64,000 bases of DNA from Lota lota (taxonomy: Eukaryota > Chordata > Actinopteri > Gadiformes > Lotidae), in contig JACYXH010000317.1 of assembly GCA_026745465.1 (NCBI GenBank), positions 42,731-106,730 on the forward strand, read 5' to 3'. The position numbers and the translations under genes were made by a program. Numbering within the stretch: position 1 is the stretch's first letter; each line of letters begins with the position of its first letter. Of the stretch, positions 37,020 to 51,000 are shown piece after piece. Below the pieces are notes generated by a model. That model was not told the DNA's origin and searched no databases. It was given only the letters and a program-made list of their open reading frames with translations.

Positions 37020-40000
37020 CGGGTAGCAGTGTTGCTAAAACTAAACGGGTAGCTGTGTTATTAAACATAACCGTGTAGCTGTGTTGTTAAACCTAACCGG
37101 GTAGCTGTGATGTTAAACCTAACCGGGTAGCTGTGTTGTTTAACCTAACCGGGTAGCTGTGTGGTTAAACCTAACCGGGCAGCTGTGTGGTTAATCCTAA
37201 CCGTTTAGCTGTGTTGTTAAACCTAATCGGGTAGCTGTGATGTTAAACCTAACCGGGTAGCTGTGTTGTTAAACCTAACCGGGTAGCTGTATTGTTAAAC
37301 CTAACCGGGTAGCAGTGTTGCTAAACCTAACCGGGTAGCTGTGTTGTTAAACCTAACCGGGTACTTAACCGGGTAGTCGTGTTGTTAAACCTAACCAGGT
37401 AGCCGTGTTGCTAAACCAAACGGGGTATCTGTGTAGTTAAACCTAACCGGGTAGCTGTGTTGTTAAACCTAACCGGGTAGCTGTGTTGTTAAACCTAACC
37501 GGGTAGCTGGGATGTTAAACCTAACCGGGTAGCTGTGTTGTTTAACCTAACCGGGTACCTAACCGGGTAGTCGTGTTGTTAAACCTAACCGGGTAGCCGT
37601 GTTGCTAAACCAAACCGGGTAGCTGTGTAGTTAAACCTAACCGGGTAGCTGTGTTGTTAAACCTAACCGCGTAGCTGTGTTGTTAAACCTGACCGGGTAG
37701 CTGTGTTGTTAAACCTAATCGGGTAGCTGTGATGTTAAACCTAACCGGGTAGCTGTGTTGTTAAACCTAACCGGGTAGCTGTATTGTTAAACCTAACCGG
37801 GTAGCAGTGTTGCTAAACCTAACCGGGTAGCTGTGTTGTAAACCTAACCGGGTACCTAACCGGGTAGCCGTGTTGTTAAACCTAACCGGGTAGCCGTGTT
37901 GCTAAACCAAACCGGGTAGCCGTGTTGTTAAACCTAACCGGGTAGCCGTGTTGTTAAACCTAACCGGGTAGCCGTGTTGTTACACCTAAACAGGTAGCAG
38001 TGTTGTTAAATCTAACAGGGTAGCCGTGTTGTTTAACCTAACCGGGCAGCTGTGTTGGTAATGCTAACCGGGAAGCTGTGTTATTAAACATAACCGTGTA
38101 GCTGTGTTGTTAAACCTAACCGGGTAGCTGTGATGTTAAACCTAACCGGGTAGCTCTGTTGTTAAACCTAACCGGGTAGCTGTGTGGTTAAACCTAACCG
38201 GGCAGCTGTGTGGTTAATCCTAACCGTTTAGCTGTGTTGTTAAACCTGACCGGGTAGCTGTATTGTTAAACCTAACCGGGTAGCTGTGATGTTAAACCTA
38301 ACCGGGTAGCTGTGTTGTTAAACCTAACCGGGTAGCTGCATTGTTAAACCTAACCGGGTAGCAGTGTTGCTAAACCTAAACGGGTAGCTGTGTTGTTAAA
38401 CCTAACCGGGTACCTAACCGGGTAGTCGTGTTGTTAAACCTAACCGGGTAGCCGTGTTGCTAAACCAAACCGGGTAGCTGTGTTGTTAAACCTAACCGGG
38501 TAGCTGTGTTGTTAAACCTAACCGGGTAGCTGTGTTGTTAAACCTAACCAGGTAGCCGTGTTGCTAAACCAAACCGGGTAGCTGTGTTGTTAAACCTAAC
38601 CGGGTAGCTGTGTTGTTAAACCTAACCAGGTAGCCGTGTTGCTAAACCAAACCGGGTAGCTGTGTTGTTAAACCTAACCGGGTACCTAACCGGGTAGCCG
38701 TGTTGTTAAACCTAACTGGGTAGCTGTGTTGCTAAACCAAACCGGGTAGCCGTGTTGTTACACCTAAACAGGTAGCAGTGTTGTTAAATCTAACAGGGTA
38801 GCCGTGTTGTTTAACCTAACTGGGCAGCTGTGTTGGTAATGCTAACCGGGTAGCTGTGTTATTAAACATAACCGTGTAGCTGTGTTGTTAAACCTAAACG
38901 GGTAGCTGTGATGTTAAACCTAACCGGGTAGCTGTGTTGTTAAACCTAACCGGGTAGCTGTGTTGTTAAACCTAACTGGGTAGCTGTATTGTTAAACCTA
39001 ACCGGGTAGCAGTGTTGCTAAACCTAAACAGGTAGCTGTGTTGTTAAACCTAACCGGGTACCTAACCGGGTAGTCGTGTTGTTAAACCTAACCGGGTAGC
39101 CGTGTTGCTAAACCAAACCGGGTAGCTGTGTAGTTAATCCTAACCGTTTAGCTGTGTTGTTAAACCTGACCGGGTAGCTGTATTGTTAAACCTAACCGGG
39201 TAGCTGTGATGTTAAACCTAACCGGATAGCTGTGTTGTTAAACCTAACCGGGTAGCTGTATTGTTAAACCTAACCGGGTAGCAGTGTTGCTAAAACTAAA
39301 CGGGTTTGCTGTGTTATTAAACATAACCGTGTAGCTGTGTTGTTAAACCTAACCGGGTAGCTGTGATGTTAAACCTAACCGGGTAGCTGTGTTGACCTAA
39401 CCGGGTAGCTGTGTGGTTAAACCTAACCGGGCAGCTGTGTGGTTAATCCTAACCGTTTAGCTGTGTTGTTAAACCTAATCGGGTAGCTGTGATGTTAAAC
39501 CTAACCGGGTAGCTGTGTTGTTAAACCTAACCGGGTAGCTGTATTGTTAAACCTAACCGGGTAGCAGTGTTGCTAAACCTAACCGGGTAGCTGTGTTGTT
39601 AAACCTAACCGGGTACTTAACCGGGTAGTCGTGTTGTTAAACCTAACCGGGTAGCCGTGTTGCTAAACCAAACGGGGTATCTGTGTAGTTAAACCTAACC
39701 GGGTAGCTGTGTTGTTAAACCTAACCGGGTAGCTGTGTTGTTAAACCTAACCGGGTAGCTGGGATGTTAAACCTAACCGGGTAGCTGTGTTGTTTAACCT
39801 AACCGGGTACCTAACCGGGTAGTCGTGTTGTTAAACCTAACCGGGTAGCCGTGTTGCTAAACCAAACCGGGTAGCTGTGTAGTTAAACCTAACCGGGTAG
39901 CTGTGTTGTTAAACCTAACCGCGTAGCTGTGTTGTTAAACCTGACCGGGGTAGCTGTGTGTTAAACCTAATCGGGTAGCTGTGATGTTAAACCTAACCGG

Positions 40001-40150
40001 GTAGCTGTGTTGTTAAACCTAACCGGGTAGCTGTGTTGTTAAACCTAACCGGGTAGCAGTGTTGCTAAACCTAACCGGGTAGCTGTGTTGTTAAACCTAA
40101 CCGGGTACCTAACCGGGTAGTCGTGTGTAAACCTAACTGGGTAGCCGTGT
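37020..40150. repeat. Block duplication at about 2,252-bp offset
   Basis: Rare variants GCTGGGATGTT (37509/39761) and GCTAAAACTAAACGGGT (about 37033/39285) recur at matching spacing. Correcting for a 1-bp loss near 37838, a 1-bp gain near 39306 and a 4-bp loss near 39394 gives 2,256 = 84 x 26 + 6 x 12, and six short monomers (one of them the CTTAACC variant) are seen between. Confidence 0.7.
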
Positions 40151-43100
40151 TGCTAAACCAAACCGGGTAGCTGTGTTGTTAAACCTAACCGGGTAGCCGT
40201 GTTGTTAAACCTAACCGGGTAGCCGTGTTGTTACACCTAAACAGGTAGCAGTGTTGTAAATCTAACAGGGTAGCCGTGTTGTTAACCTAACCGGGCAGCT
40301 GTGTTGGTAATGCTAACCGGGAAGCTGTGTTATTAAAACATAACCGTGTAGCTGTGTTGTTAAACCTAACCGGGTAGCTGTGATGTTAAACCTAACCGGG
40401 TAGCTCTGTTGTAACCTAACCGGGTAGCTGTGTGGTTAAACCTAACCGGGCAGCTGTGTGGTTAATCCTAACCGTTTAGCTGTGTTGTTAAACCTGACCG
40501 GGTAGCTGTATTGTTAAACCTAACCGGGTAGCTGTGATGTTAAACCTAACCGGGTAGCTGTGTTGTTAAACCTAACCGGGTAAGCTGCATTGTTAAACCT
40601 AACCGGGTAGCAGTGTTGCTAAACCTAAACGGGTTAGCTGTCTTGTTAAACCTAACCGGGTACCTACCGGGTAGTCGTGTTGTTAAACCTAACGCGGGTA
40701 GCCGTGTTGCTAAACCAAACCCGGGTAGCTGTGTTGTTAAACCGAACCGGGTAGCTGTGTTGTTAAACCTAACCGGGAAGCTGGTGTTGTTAAACCTAAC
40801 CAGGTAGCAGTGTTGGCTAAACCAAACCGGGTAGCTGTGTTGTTAAACCTAACCGGGTACCTAACCGGGTAGTCGTGTTGTTAAACCTAACTGGGTAGCT
40901 GTGTTGCTAAACCAAACCGGGTAGCCGTGTTGTTACACCTAAACAGGTAGCAGTGTTGTTAAATCTAACAGGGTAGCCGTGTTGTTTAACCTAACTGGGC
41001 AGCTGTGTTGGTAATGCTAACCGGGTAGCTGTGTTATTAAACATAACCGTGTAGCTGTGTTGTTAAACCTAACCGGGTAGCTGTGATGTTAAACCTAACC
41101 GGGTAGCTGTGTTGTTAAACCTAACCGGGTAGCTGTGTTGTTAAACCTAACTGGGTAGCTGTATTGTTAAACCTAACCGGGTAGCAGTGTTGCTAAACCT
41201 AAACAGGTAGCTGTGTTGTTAAACCTAACCGGGTACCTAACCGGGTAGTCGTGTTGTTAAACCTAACCGGGTAGCCGTGTTGCTAAACCAAACCGGGTAG
41301 CTGTGTAGTTAATCCTAACCGTTTAGCTGTGTTGTTTACCTGACCGGGTAGCTGTATTGTTAAACCTAACCGGGTAGCTGTGATGTTAAACCTAACCGGA
41401 TAGCTGTGTTGTTAAACCTAACCGGGTAGCTGTATTGTTAAACCTAACCGGGTAGCAGTGTTGCTAAAACTAAACGGGTAGCTGTGTTATTAAACATAAC
41501 CGTGTAGCTGTGTTGTTAAACCTAACCGGGTAGCTGTGATGTTAAACCTAACCGGGTAGCTGTCTTGACCTAACCGGGTAGCTGTGTGGTTAAACCTAAC
41601 CGGGCAGCTGTGTGGTTAATCCTAACCGTTTAGCTGTGTTGTTAAACCTAATCGGGTAGCTGTGATGTTAAACCTAACCGGGTAGCTGTGTTGTTAAACC
41701 TAACCGGGTAGCTGTATTGTTAAACCAAACCGGGTAGCTGTGTTGTTAAACCTAACCGGGTAGCTGTGTTGTTAAACCTAACCGGGTAGCTGTATTGTTA
41801 AACCTAACCGGGTTGCAGTGTTGCTAAACCTAAACGGGTAGCTGTGTTGTTAAACCTAACCGGGTACCTAACCGGGTAGTCGTGTTGTTAAACCTAACCG
41901 GGTAGCCGTGTTGCTAAACCAAACCGGGTAGCTGTGTAGTTAAACCTAACCGGGTAGCTGTGTTGGTATACCTAACCGGATAGCTGTGTTGTTAAACCTA
42001 ACCGGGTAGCTGTGATGTTAAACCTAACCGGGTAGCTGTGTTGTTTAACCTAACCGGGTAGCTGTGTGGTTAAACCTAACCGGGCAGCTGTGTGGTTAAT
42101 CCTAACCGTTTAGCTGTGTTGTTAAACCTAATCGGGTAGCTGTGATGTTAAACCTAACCGGGTACCTAACCGGGTAGTCGTGTTGTTAAACCTAACCGGG
42201 TAGCCGTGTTGCTAAACCAAACCGGGTATCTGTGTAGTTAAACCTAACCGGGTAGCTTTGTTGTTAAACCTAACCGGGTAGCTGTGTTGTTAAACCTAAC
42301 CGGGTAGCTGTGATGTTAAACCTAACCGGGTAGCTGTGTTGTTTAACCTAACCGGGTACCTAACCGGGTAGTCGTGTTGTTAAACCTAACCGGGTAGCTG
42401 TGTTGTTAAACCTAACCAGGTAGCTGTGATGTTAAACCTAACCAGGTAGCTGTGTTGTTTAACCTAACCGGGTAGCTGTGTGGTTAAACCTAACCGGGCA
42501 GCTGTGTGGTTAATCCTAACCGTTTAGCTGTGTTGTTAAACCTAACCGGGTAGCTGTGATGTTAAACCTAACCGGGTAGCTCTGTTGTTAAACCTAACAG
42601 GGTAGCTGTGTGGTTAAACCTAACCGGGCAGCTGTGTGGTTAATCCTAACCGTTTAGCTGTGTTGTTAAACCTGACCGGGTAGCTATATTGTTAAACCTA
42701 ACCGGCTAGCTGTGATGTTAAACCTAACTGGGTAGCTGTGTTGTTAAACCTAACCGGGTAGCTGTATTGTTAAACCTAACCGGGTAGCAGTGTTACTAAA
42801 CCTAAACGGGTAGCTGTGTTGTTAAACCTAACCGGGTAACTAACCGGGTAGTCGTGTTGTTAAACCTAACCGGGTAGCTGTGTTGTTAAACCTAACCGGG
42901 AAGCTGTGTTGTTAAACCTAAACCGGGTAGCTGGGATGTTAAACCTAACCGGGTAGCTGTGTTGTTTAACCTAACCGGGTACCTAACCGGGTAGTCGTGT
43001 TGTTAAACCTAACCGGGTAGCCGTGTTGCTAAACCAAACCGGGTAGCTGTGTAGTTAAACCTAACCGGGTAGCTGTGTTGTTAAACCTAACGCGTAGCTG

Positions 43101-45104
43101 TGTTGTTAAACCTGACCGGGTAGCTGTGTTGTTAAACCTAATCGGGTAGCTGTGATGTTAAACCTAACCGGGTAGCTGTGTTGTTAAACCTAACCGGGTA
43201 GCTGTGTTGTTAAACCTAACCGGGTAGCAGTGTTGCTAAACCTAACCGGGTAGCTGTGTTGTTAAACCTAACCGGGTACCTAACCGGGTAGCCGTGTTGT
43301 TAAACCTAACTGGGTAGCCGTGTTGCTAAACCAAACCGGGTAGCCGTGTTGTTAAACCTAACCGGGTAGCCGTGTTGTTAAACCTAACCGGGTAGCCGTG
43401 TTGTTACACCTAAACAGGTAGCAGTGTTGTTAAATCTAACAGGGTAGCCGTGTTGTTTAACCTAACCGGGCAGCTGTGTTGGTAATGCTAACCGGGAAGC
43501 TGTGTTATTAAACATAACCGTGTAGCTGTGTTGTTAAACCTAACCGGGTAGCTGTGATGTTAAACCTAACCGGGTAGCTCTGTTGTTAAACCTAACCGGG
43601 TAGCTGTGTGGTTAAACCTAACCGGGCAGCTGTGTGGTTAATCCTAACCGTTTAGCTGTGTTGTTAAACCTGACCGGGTAGCTGTATTGTTAAACCTAAC
43701 CGGGTAGCTGTGATGTTAAACCTAACCGGGTAGCTGTGTTGTTAAACCTAACCGGGTAGCTGCATTGTTAAACCTAACCGGGTAGCAGTGTTGCTAAACC
43801 TAAACGGGTAGCTGTCTTGTTAAACCTAACCGGGTACCTAACCGGGTAGTCGTGTTGTTAAACCTAACCGGGTAGCCGTGTTGCTAAACCAAACCGGGTA
43901 GCTGTGTTGTTAAACCTAACCGGGTAGCTGTGTTGTTAAACCTAACCGGGTAGCTGTGTTGTTAAACCTAACCAGGTAGCCGTGTTGCTAAACCAAACCG
44001 GGTAGCTGTGTTGTTAAACCTAACCGGGTACCTAACCGGGTAGTCGTGTTGTTAAACCTAACTGGGTAGCTGTGTTGCTAAACCAAACCGGGTAGCCGTG
44101 TTGTTACACCTAAACAGGTAGCAGTGTTGTTAAATCTAACAGGGTAGCCGTGTTGTTTAACCTAACTGGGCAGCTGTGTTGGTAATGCTAACCGGGTAGC
44201 TGTGTTATTAAACATAACCGTGTAGCTGTGTTGTTAAACCTAACCGGGTAGCTGTGATGTTAAACCTAACCGGGTAGCTGTGTTGTTAAACCTAACCGGG
44301 TAGCTGTGTTGTTAAACCTAACTGGGTAGCTGTATTGTTAAACCTAACCGGGTAGCAGTGTTGCTAAACCTAAACAGGTAGCTGTGTTGTTAAACCTAAC
44401 CGGGTACCTAACCGGGTAGTCGTGTTGTTAAACCTAACCGGGTAGCCGTGTTGCTAAACCAAACCGGGTAGCTGTGTAGTTAATCCTAACCGTTTAGCTG
44501 TGTTGTTAAACCTGACCGGGTAGCTGTATTGTTAAACCTAACCGGGTAGCTGTGATGTTAAACCTAACCGGATAGCTGTGTTGTTAAACCTAACCGGGTA
44601 GCTGTATTGTTAAACCTAACCGGGTAGCAGTGTTGCTAAAACTAAACGGGTAGCTGTGTTATTAAACATAACCGTGTAGCTGTGTTGTTAAACCTAACCG
44701 GGTAGCTGTGATGTTAAACCTAACCGGGTAGCTGTGTTGACCTAACCGGGTAGCTGTGTGGTTAAACCTAACCGGGCAGCTGTGTGGTTAATCCTAACCG
44801 TTTAGCTGTGTTGTTAAACCTAATCGGGTAGCTGTGATGTTAAACCTAACCGGGTAGCTGTGTTGTTAAACCTAACCGGGTAGCTGTATTGTTAAACCAA
44901 ACCGGGGTAGCTGTGTTGTTAAACCTAACCGGGGTAGCTGTGTTGTTAAACCTAACCGGGTAGCTGTATTGTTAAACCTAACCGGGTTGCAGTGTTGCTA
45001 AACCTAAACGGGTAGCTGTGTTGTTAAACCTAACCGGGTACCTAACCGGGTAGTCGTGTTGTTAATCCTAACCGGGTAGCCGTGTTGCTAAACCAAACCG
45101 GGTA
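39700..45104. repeat. Block duplication at about 3,172-bp offset
   Basis: About 2.2 kb at 39700-41930 recurs at 42872-45104. Paired rare variants are GGGATGTT (39761/42933), the ACACCTAAAC cassettes (40233/43406 and 40935/44106), a shortened TTGACCTAACC (41565/44737) and GGGTTGCAG (41810/44984). Small offset drift (3,171-3,174) reflects indels. Confidence 0.85.
39940..40850. repeat. Indel-rich copy of a satellite block
   Basis: At least a dozen 1-3 bp indels occur in 0.9 kb (for example GACCGGGGTAG, GTCGTGTGTAAACC, ATTAAAACATAA, GTTGTAACCTAACC, GGGTAAGCTG, GGGTACCTACCGGG, AAACCCGGGTAG, GCTGGTGTTG, GTTGGCTAAACC). The sister block 43112-44020 shows the same monomer order nearly free of them. 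Confidence 0.85.
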
Positions 45105-45299
45105 GCTGTGTTGTTAAACCTAACCGGGTAGCTGTGTTGTTAAACCTAACCGGGTAGCTGTATTGTTAAACCTAATCGGGTAGCTGTGATGTTAAACCTA
45201 ACCGGGTAGCTGTGTTGTTAAACCTAACCGGGTAGCTGTATTGTTAAACCTAACCGGGTAGCAGTGTTGCTAACCTAACCGGGTAGCTGTGTTGTTAAA

Positions 45300-48200
45300 C
45301 CTAACCGGGTACCTAACCGGGTAGTCCGTGTTGTTAAACCTAAGCAGGTAGCCGTGTTGCTAAACCAAACCGGGTAGCTGTGTAGTTAAACCTAACCGGG
45401 TAGCTGTGTTGTTAAACCTAACCGGATAGCTGGGTTGTTAAACCTAACCAGGTAGCTGTGATGTTAAACCTAACCAGGTAGCTGTGTTGTTTAAACTAAC
45501 CGGCTAGCTGTGTGGTTAATCCTAACCGTTTAGCTGTGTTGTTAAACCTAACCGGGTAGCTGTGATATTAAACCTAACCGGGTAGCTGTGTTGTTAAACC
45601 TAACCGGGTAGCTGTGTTGTTTAACCTAACCGGGTAGCTGTGTGGTTAAACCTAACCGGGCAGCTGTGTGGTTAATCCTAACCGTTTAGCTGTGTTGTTA
45701 AACCTAATCGGGTAGCTGTGATGTTAAACCTAACCGGGTAGCTGTGTTGTTAAACCTAACCGGGTAGCTGTATTGTTAAACCTAACCGGGTAGCAGTGTT
45801 GCTAAACCTAACCGGGTAGCTGTGTTGTTAAACCTAACCGGGTACCTAACAGGGTAGTCGTGTTGTTAAACCTAACCGGGTAGCCGTGTTGCTAAACCAA
45901 ACCGGGTATCTGTGTAGTTAAACCTAACCGGGTAGCTTTGTTGTTAAACCTAACCGGGTAGCTGTGTTGTTAAACCTAACCGGGTAGCTGTGATGTTAAA
46001 CCTAACCGGGTAGCTGTGTTGTTTAACCTAACCGGGTACCTAACCGGGTAGTCGTGTTGTTAAACCTAACCGGGTAGCTGTGTTGTTAAACCTAACCAGG
46101 TAGCTGTGATGTTAAACCTAACCAGGTAGCTGTGTTGTTTAACCTAACCGGGTAGCTGTGTGGTTAAACCTAACCGGGCAGCTGTGTGGTTAATCCTAAC
46201 CGTTTAGCTGTGTTGTTAACCTAACCGGGTAGCTGTGATGTTAAACCTAACCGGGTAGCTCTGTTGTTAAACCTAACAGGGTAGCTGTGTGGTTAAACCT
46301 AACCGGGCAGCTGTGTGGTTAATCCTAACCGTTTAGCTGTGTTGTTAAACCTGACCGGGTAGCTATATTGTTAAACCTAACCGGGTAGCTGTGATGTTAA
46401 ACCTAACTGGGTAGCTGTGTTGTTAAACCTAACCGGGTAGCTGTATTGTTAAACCTAACCGGGTAGCAGTGTTACTAAACCTAAACGGGTAGCTGTGTTG
46501 TTAAACCTAACCGGGTACCTAACCGGGTAGTCGTGTTGTTAAACCTAACCGGGTAGCCGTGTTGCTAAACCAAACCGGGTAGCTGTGTAGTTAAACCTAA
46601 CCGGGTAGCTGTGTTGGTATACCTAACCGGATAGCTGTGTTGTTAAACCTACCGGGTAGCTGTGATGTTAAACCTAACCGGGTAGCTGTGTTGTTTAACC
46701 TAACCGGGTAGCTGTGTGTTAAACCTAACCGGGCAGCTGTGTGGTTAATCCTAACCGTTTAGCTGTGTTGTTAAACCTAATCGGGTAGCTGTGATGTTAA
46801 ACCTAACCGGGTAGCTGTGTTGTTAAACCTAACCGGGTAGCTGTATTGTTAAACCTAACCGGGTAGCAGTGTTGCTAAACCTAACCGGGTAGCTGTGTTG
46901 TTAAACCTAACCGGGTACCTAACCGGGTAGCTGTGTTGTTAAACCTAACCGGGTAGCCGTGTTGCTAAACCAAACCGGTAGCTTTGTTGTTAAACCTAAC
47001 CGGGTAGCTGTGTTGTTAAACCTGACCGGGTAGCTGTATTGTTAAACCTAATCGGGTAGCTGTGATGTTAAACCTAACCGGGTAGCTGTGTTGTTAAACC
47101 TAACCGGGTAGCTGTATTGTTAAACCTAACCGGGTAGCAGTGTTGCTAAACCTAACCGGGTAGCTGTGTTGTTAAACCTAACCGGGTACCTAACCGGGTA
47201 GTCGTGTTGTTAAACCTAAGCAGGTAGCCGTGTTGCTAAACCAAACCGGGTAGCTGTGTAGTTAAACCTAACCGGGTAGCTGTGTTGTTAAACCTAACCG
47301 GATAGCTGGTTGTTAAACCTAACCAGGTAGCTGTGATGTTAAACCTAACCAGGTAGCTGTGTTGTTTAAACTAACCGGCTAGCTGTGTGGTTAATCCTAA
47401 CCGTTTAGCTGTGTTGTTAAACCTAACCGGGTAGCTGTGATATTAAACCTAACCGGGTAGCTGTGTTGTTAAACCTAACCGGGTAGCTGTGTTGTTTAAC
47501 CTAACCGGGTAGCTGTGTGGTTAAACCTAACCGGGCAGCTGTGTGGTTAATCCTAACCGTTTAGCTGTGTTGTTAAACCTAATCGGGTAGCTGTGATGTT
47601 AAACCTAACCGGGTAGCTGTGTTGTTAAACCTAACCGGGTAGCTGTATTGTTAAACCTAACCGGGTAGCAGTGTTGCTAAACCTAACCGGGTAGCTGTGT
47701 TGTTAAACCTAACCGGGTACCTAACAGGGTAGTCGTGTTGTTAAACCTAACCGGGTAGCCGTGTTGCTAAACCAAACCGGGTATCTGTGTAGTTAAACCT
47801 AACCGGGTAGCTGTGTTGTTAAACCTAACCGGGTAGCTGTGATGTTAAACCTAACCGGGTAGCTGTGTTGTTTAACCTAACCGGGTACCTAACCGGGTAG
47901 TCGTGTTGTTAAACCTAACCGGGTAGCCGTGTTGCTAAACCAAACCGGGTAGCTGTGTAGTTAAACCTAACCGGGTAGCTGTGTTGTTAAACCTAACCGC
48001 GTAGTTGTGTGGATAAACCTAACCGGGCAGCTGTGTGGTTAATCCTAACCGTTTAGCTGTGTTGTTAAACCTGACCGGGTAGCTGTATTGTTAAACCTAA
48101 TCGGGTAGCTGTGATGTTAAACCTAACCGGGTAGCTGTGTTGTTAAACCTAACCGGGTAGCAGTGTTGCTAAACCTAACCGGGTAGCTGTGTTGTTAAAC

Positions 48201-51000
48201 CTAACCGGGTACCTAACCGTGTAGTCGTGTTGTTAAACCTAACCGGGTAGCCGTGTTGCTAAACCAAACCGGGTAGCTGTGTAGTTAAACCTAACCAGGT
48301 AGCTGTGTTGTTAAACCTAACCGGGTAGCTGTGTTGTTAAACCTAACCAGGTAGCTGTGATGTTAAACCTAACCAGGTAGCTGTGTTGTTTAACCTAACC
48401 GGGTAGCTGTGTGGGTAAACCTAAACGGGCAGCTGTGTGGTTAATCCTAACCATTTAGCTGTGTTGTTAAACCTAACCGGGTAGCTGTGATGTTAAACCT
48501 AACCGGGTAGCTGTGTTGTTAAACCTAACCGGGTAGCTGTGTTGTTAAACCTAACCGGGTAGCTGTGTTGTTAAACCTAACCGGGTAGCTGTGTTGTTAA
48601 ACCTAACCGGGTAGCTGTGTTGTTAAACCTAACCGGGTAGCTGTGTGGTTAAACCTAACCGGGTAGCTGTGTGGTTAATCCTAACCGTGTAGCTGTGTGG
48701 TTAAACCTAACCGGGTAGCTGTGTTGTTTAACCTAACCGGGTAGCTGTGTTGTTAAACCTAACCGGGTAGCTAACCGGGTAGTCGTGTTGTTAAACCTAA
48801 CCGGGTAGCCGTGTTGCTAAACCAAACCGGGTAGCTGTGTAGTTAAACCTAACCGGGTAGCTGTGTTGTTAAACCTAACCGGGTAGCTGTGTTGTTAAAC
48901 CTAACCAGGTAGCTGTGTTGTTAAACCTAACCGGGTAGCTGTGTTGTTAAACCTAACCAGGTAGCTGTGTTGTTAAACCTAACCGGGTAGCTGTGTTGTT
49001 TACCTAACCGGGTAGCTGTGTGGTTAAACCTAACCGGGCAGCTGTGTGGTTAATCCTAACCGTTTAGCTGTTTTGTTAAACCTAATCGGGTAGCTGTGAT
49101 GTTAAACCTAACCGGGTAGCTGTGTTGTTAAACCTAACCGGGTAGCTGTATTGTTAAACCTAACCGGGTAGCAGTGTTGCTAAACCTAACCGGGTAGCTG
49201 TGTTGTTAAACCTAACCGGGTACCTAACCGGGTAGTTGTGTTGTTAAACCTAACCGGGTAGCCGTGTTGCTAAACCAAACCGGGTAGCTTTGTTGTTAAA
49301 CCTAACCGGGTAGCTGTGTTGTTAAACCTGACCGGGTAGCTGTATTGTTAAACCTAATCGGGTAGCTGTGATGTTAAACCTAACCGGGTAGCTGTGTTGT
49401 TAAACCTAACCGGGTAGCTGTATTGTTAAACCTAACCGGGTAGCAGTGTTGCTAAACCTAACCGGGTAGCTGTGTTGTTAAACCTAACCGGGTACCTAAC
49501 CGGGTAGTCGTGTTGTTAAACCTAAGCAGGTAGCCGTGTTGCTAAACCAAACCGGGTAGCTGTGTAGTTAAACCTAACCGGGTAGCTGTGTTGTTAAACC
49601 TAACCGGATAGCTGGGTTGTTAAACCTAACCAGGTAGCTGTGATGTTAAACCTAACCAGGTAGCTGTGTTGTTTAAACTAACCGGCTAGCTGTGTGGTTA
49701 ATCCTAACCGTTTAGCTGTGTTGTTAAACCTAACCGGGTAGCTGTGATATTAAACCTAACCGGGTAGCTGTGTTGTTAAACCTAACCGGGTAGCTGTGTT
49801 GTTTAACCTAACCGGGTAGCTGTGTGGTTAAACCTAACCGGGCAGCTGTGTGGTTAATCCTAACCGTTTAGCTGTGTTGTTAAACCTAATCGGGTAGCTG
49901 TGATGTTAAACCTAACCGGGTAGCTGTGTTGTTAAACCTAACCGGGTAGCTGTATTGTTAAACCTAACCGGGTAGCAGTGTTGCTAAACCTAACCGGGTA
50001 GCTGTGTTGTTAAACCTAACCGGGTACCTAACAGGGTAGTCGTGTTGTTAAACCTAACCGGGTAGCCGTGTTGCTAAACCAAACCGGGTATCTGTGTAGT
50101 TAAACCTAACCGGGTAGCTTTGTTGTTAAACCTAACCGGGTAGCTGTGTTGTTAAACCTAACCGGGTAGCTGTGATGTTAAACCTAACCGGGTAGCTGTG
50201 TTGTTTAACCTAACCGGGTACCTAACCGGGTAGTCGTGTTGTTAAACCTAACCGGGTAGCCGTGTTGCTAAACCAAACCGGGTAGCTGTGTAGTTAAACC
50301 TAACCGGGTAGCTGTGTTGTTAAACCTAACCGCGTAGTTGTGTGGATAAACCTAACCGGGCAGCTGTGTGGTTAATCCTAACCGTTTAGCTGTGTTGTTA
50401 AACCTGACCGGGTAGCTGTATTGTTAAACCTAATCGGGTAGCTGTGATGTTAAACCTAACCGGGTAGCTGTGTTGTTAAACCTAACCGGGTAGCAGTGTT
50501 GCTAAACCTAACCGGGTAGCTGTGTTGTTAAACCTAACCGGGTACCTAACCGTGTAGTCGTGTTGTTAAACCTAACCGGGTAGCCGTGTTGCTAAACCAA
50601 ACCGGGTAGCTGTGTAGTTAAACCTAACCAGGTAGCTGTGTTGTTAAACCTAACCGGGTAGCTGTGTTGTTAAACCTAACCAGGTAGCTGTGATGTTAAA
50701 CCTAACCAGGTAGCTGTGTTGTTTAACCTAACCGGGTAGCTGTGTGGGTAAACCTAACCGGGCAGCTGTGTGGTTAATCCTAACCATTTAGCTGTGTTGT
50801 TAAACCTAACCGGGTAGCTGTGATGTTAAACCTAACCGGGTAGCTGTGTTGTTAAACCTAACCGGGTAGCTGTGTTGTTAAACCTAACCGGGTAGCTGTG
50901 TTGTAAAACCTAACCGGGTAGCTGTGTTGTTAAACCTAACCGGGTAGCTGTGTTGTTAAACCTAACCGGGTAGCTGTGTGGTTAAACCTAACCGGGTAGC
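45300..51000. repeat. Serial block duplications (offsets about 1.88, 2.31 and 2.33 kb)
   Basis: ACCGGATAGCTGG, followed downstream by GTTTAAACTAACCGGCTAG, occurs at 45421, 47297 and 49603. GTAGTTGTGTGGATAAACC is at 48001 and 50334, and GTGTGGGTAAACC near 48409 and 50742, both at 2,333 bp. The 27-bp change from 2,306 to 2,333 equals one extra monomer in the right copy plus a 1-bp loss near 47305. Confidence 0.75.

Noticed and set aside
40613-40807. A 64-codon open frame with a repeating NLTG/KPN pattern inside the satellite
   Set aside because: It is open only because several indels in the indel-rich patch restore the frame. The 26-bp monomer changes frame each copy, and clean sister blocks have no such frame.
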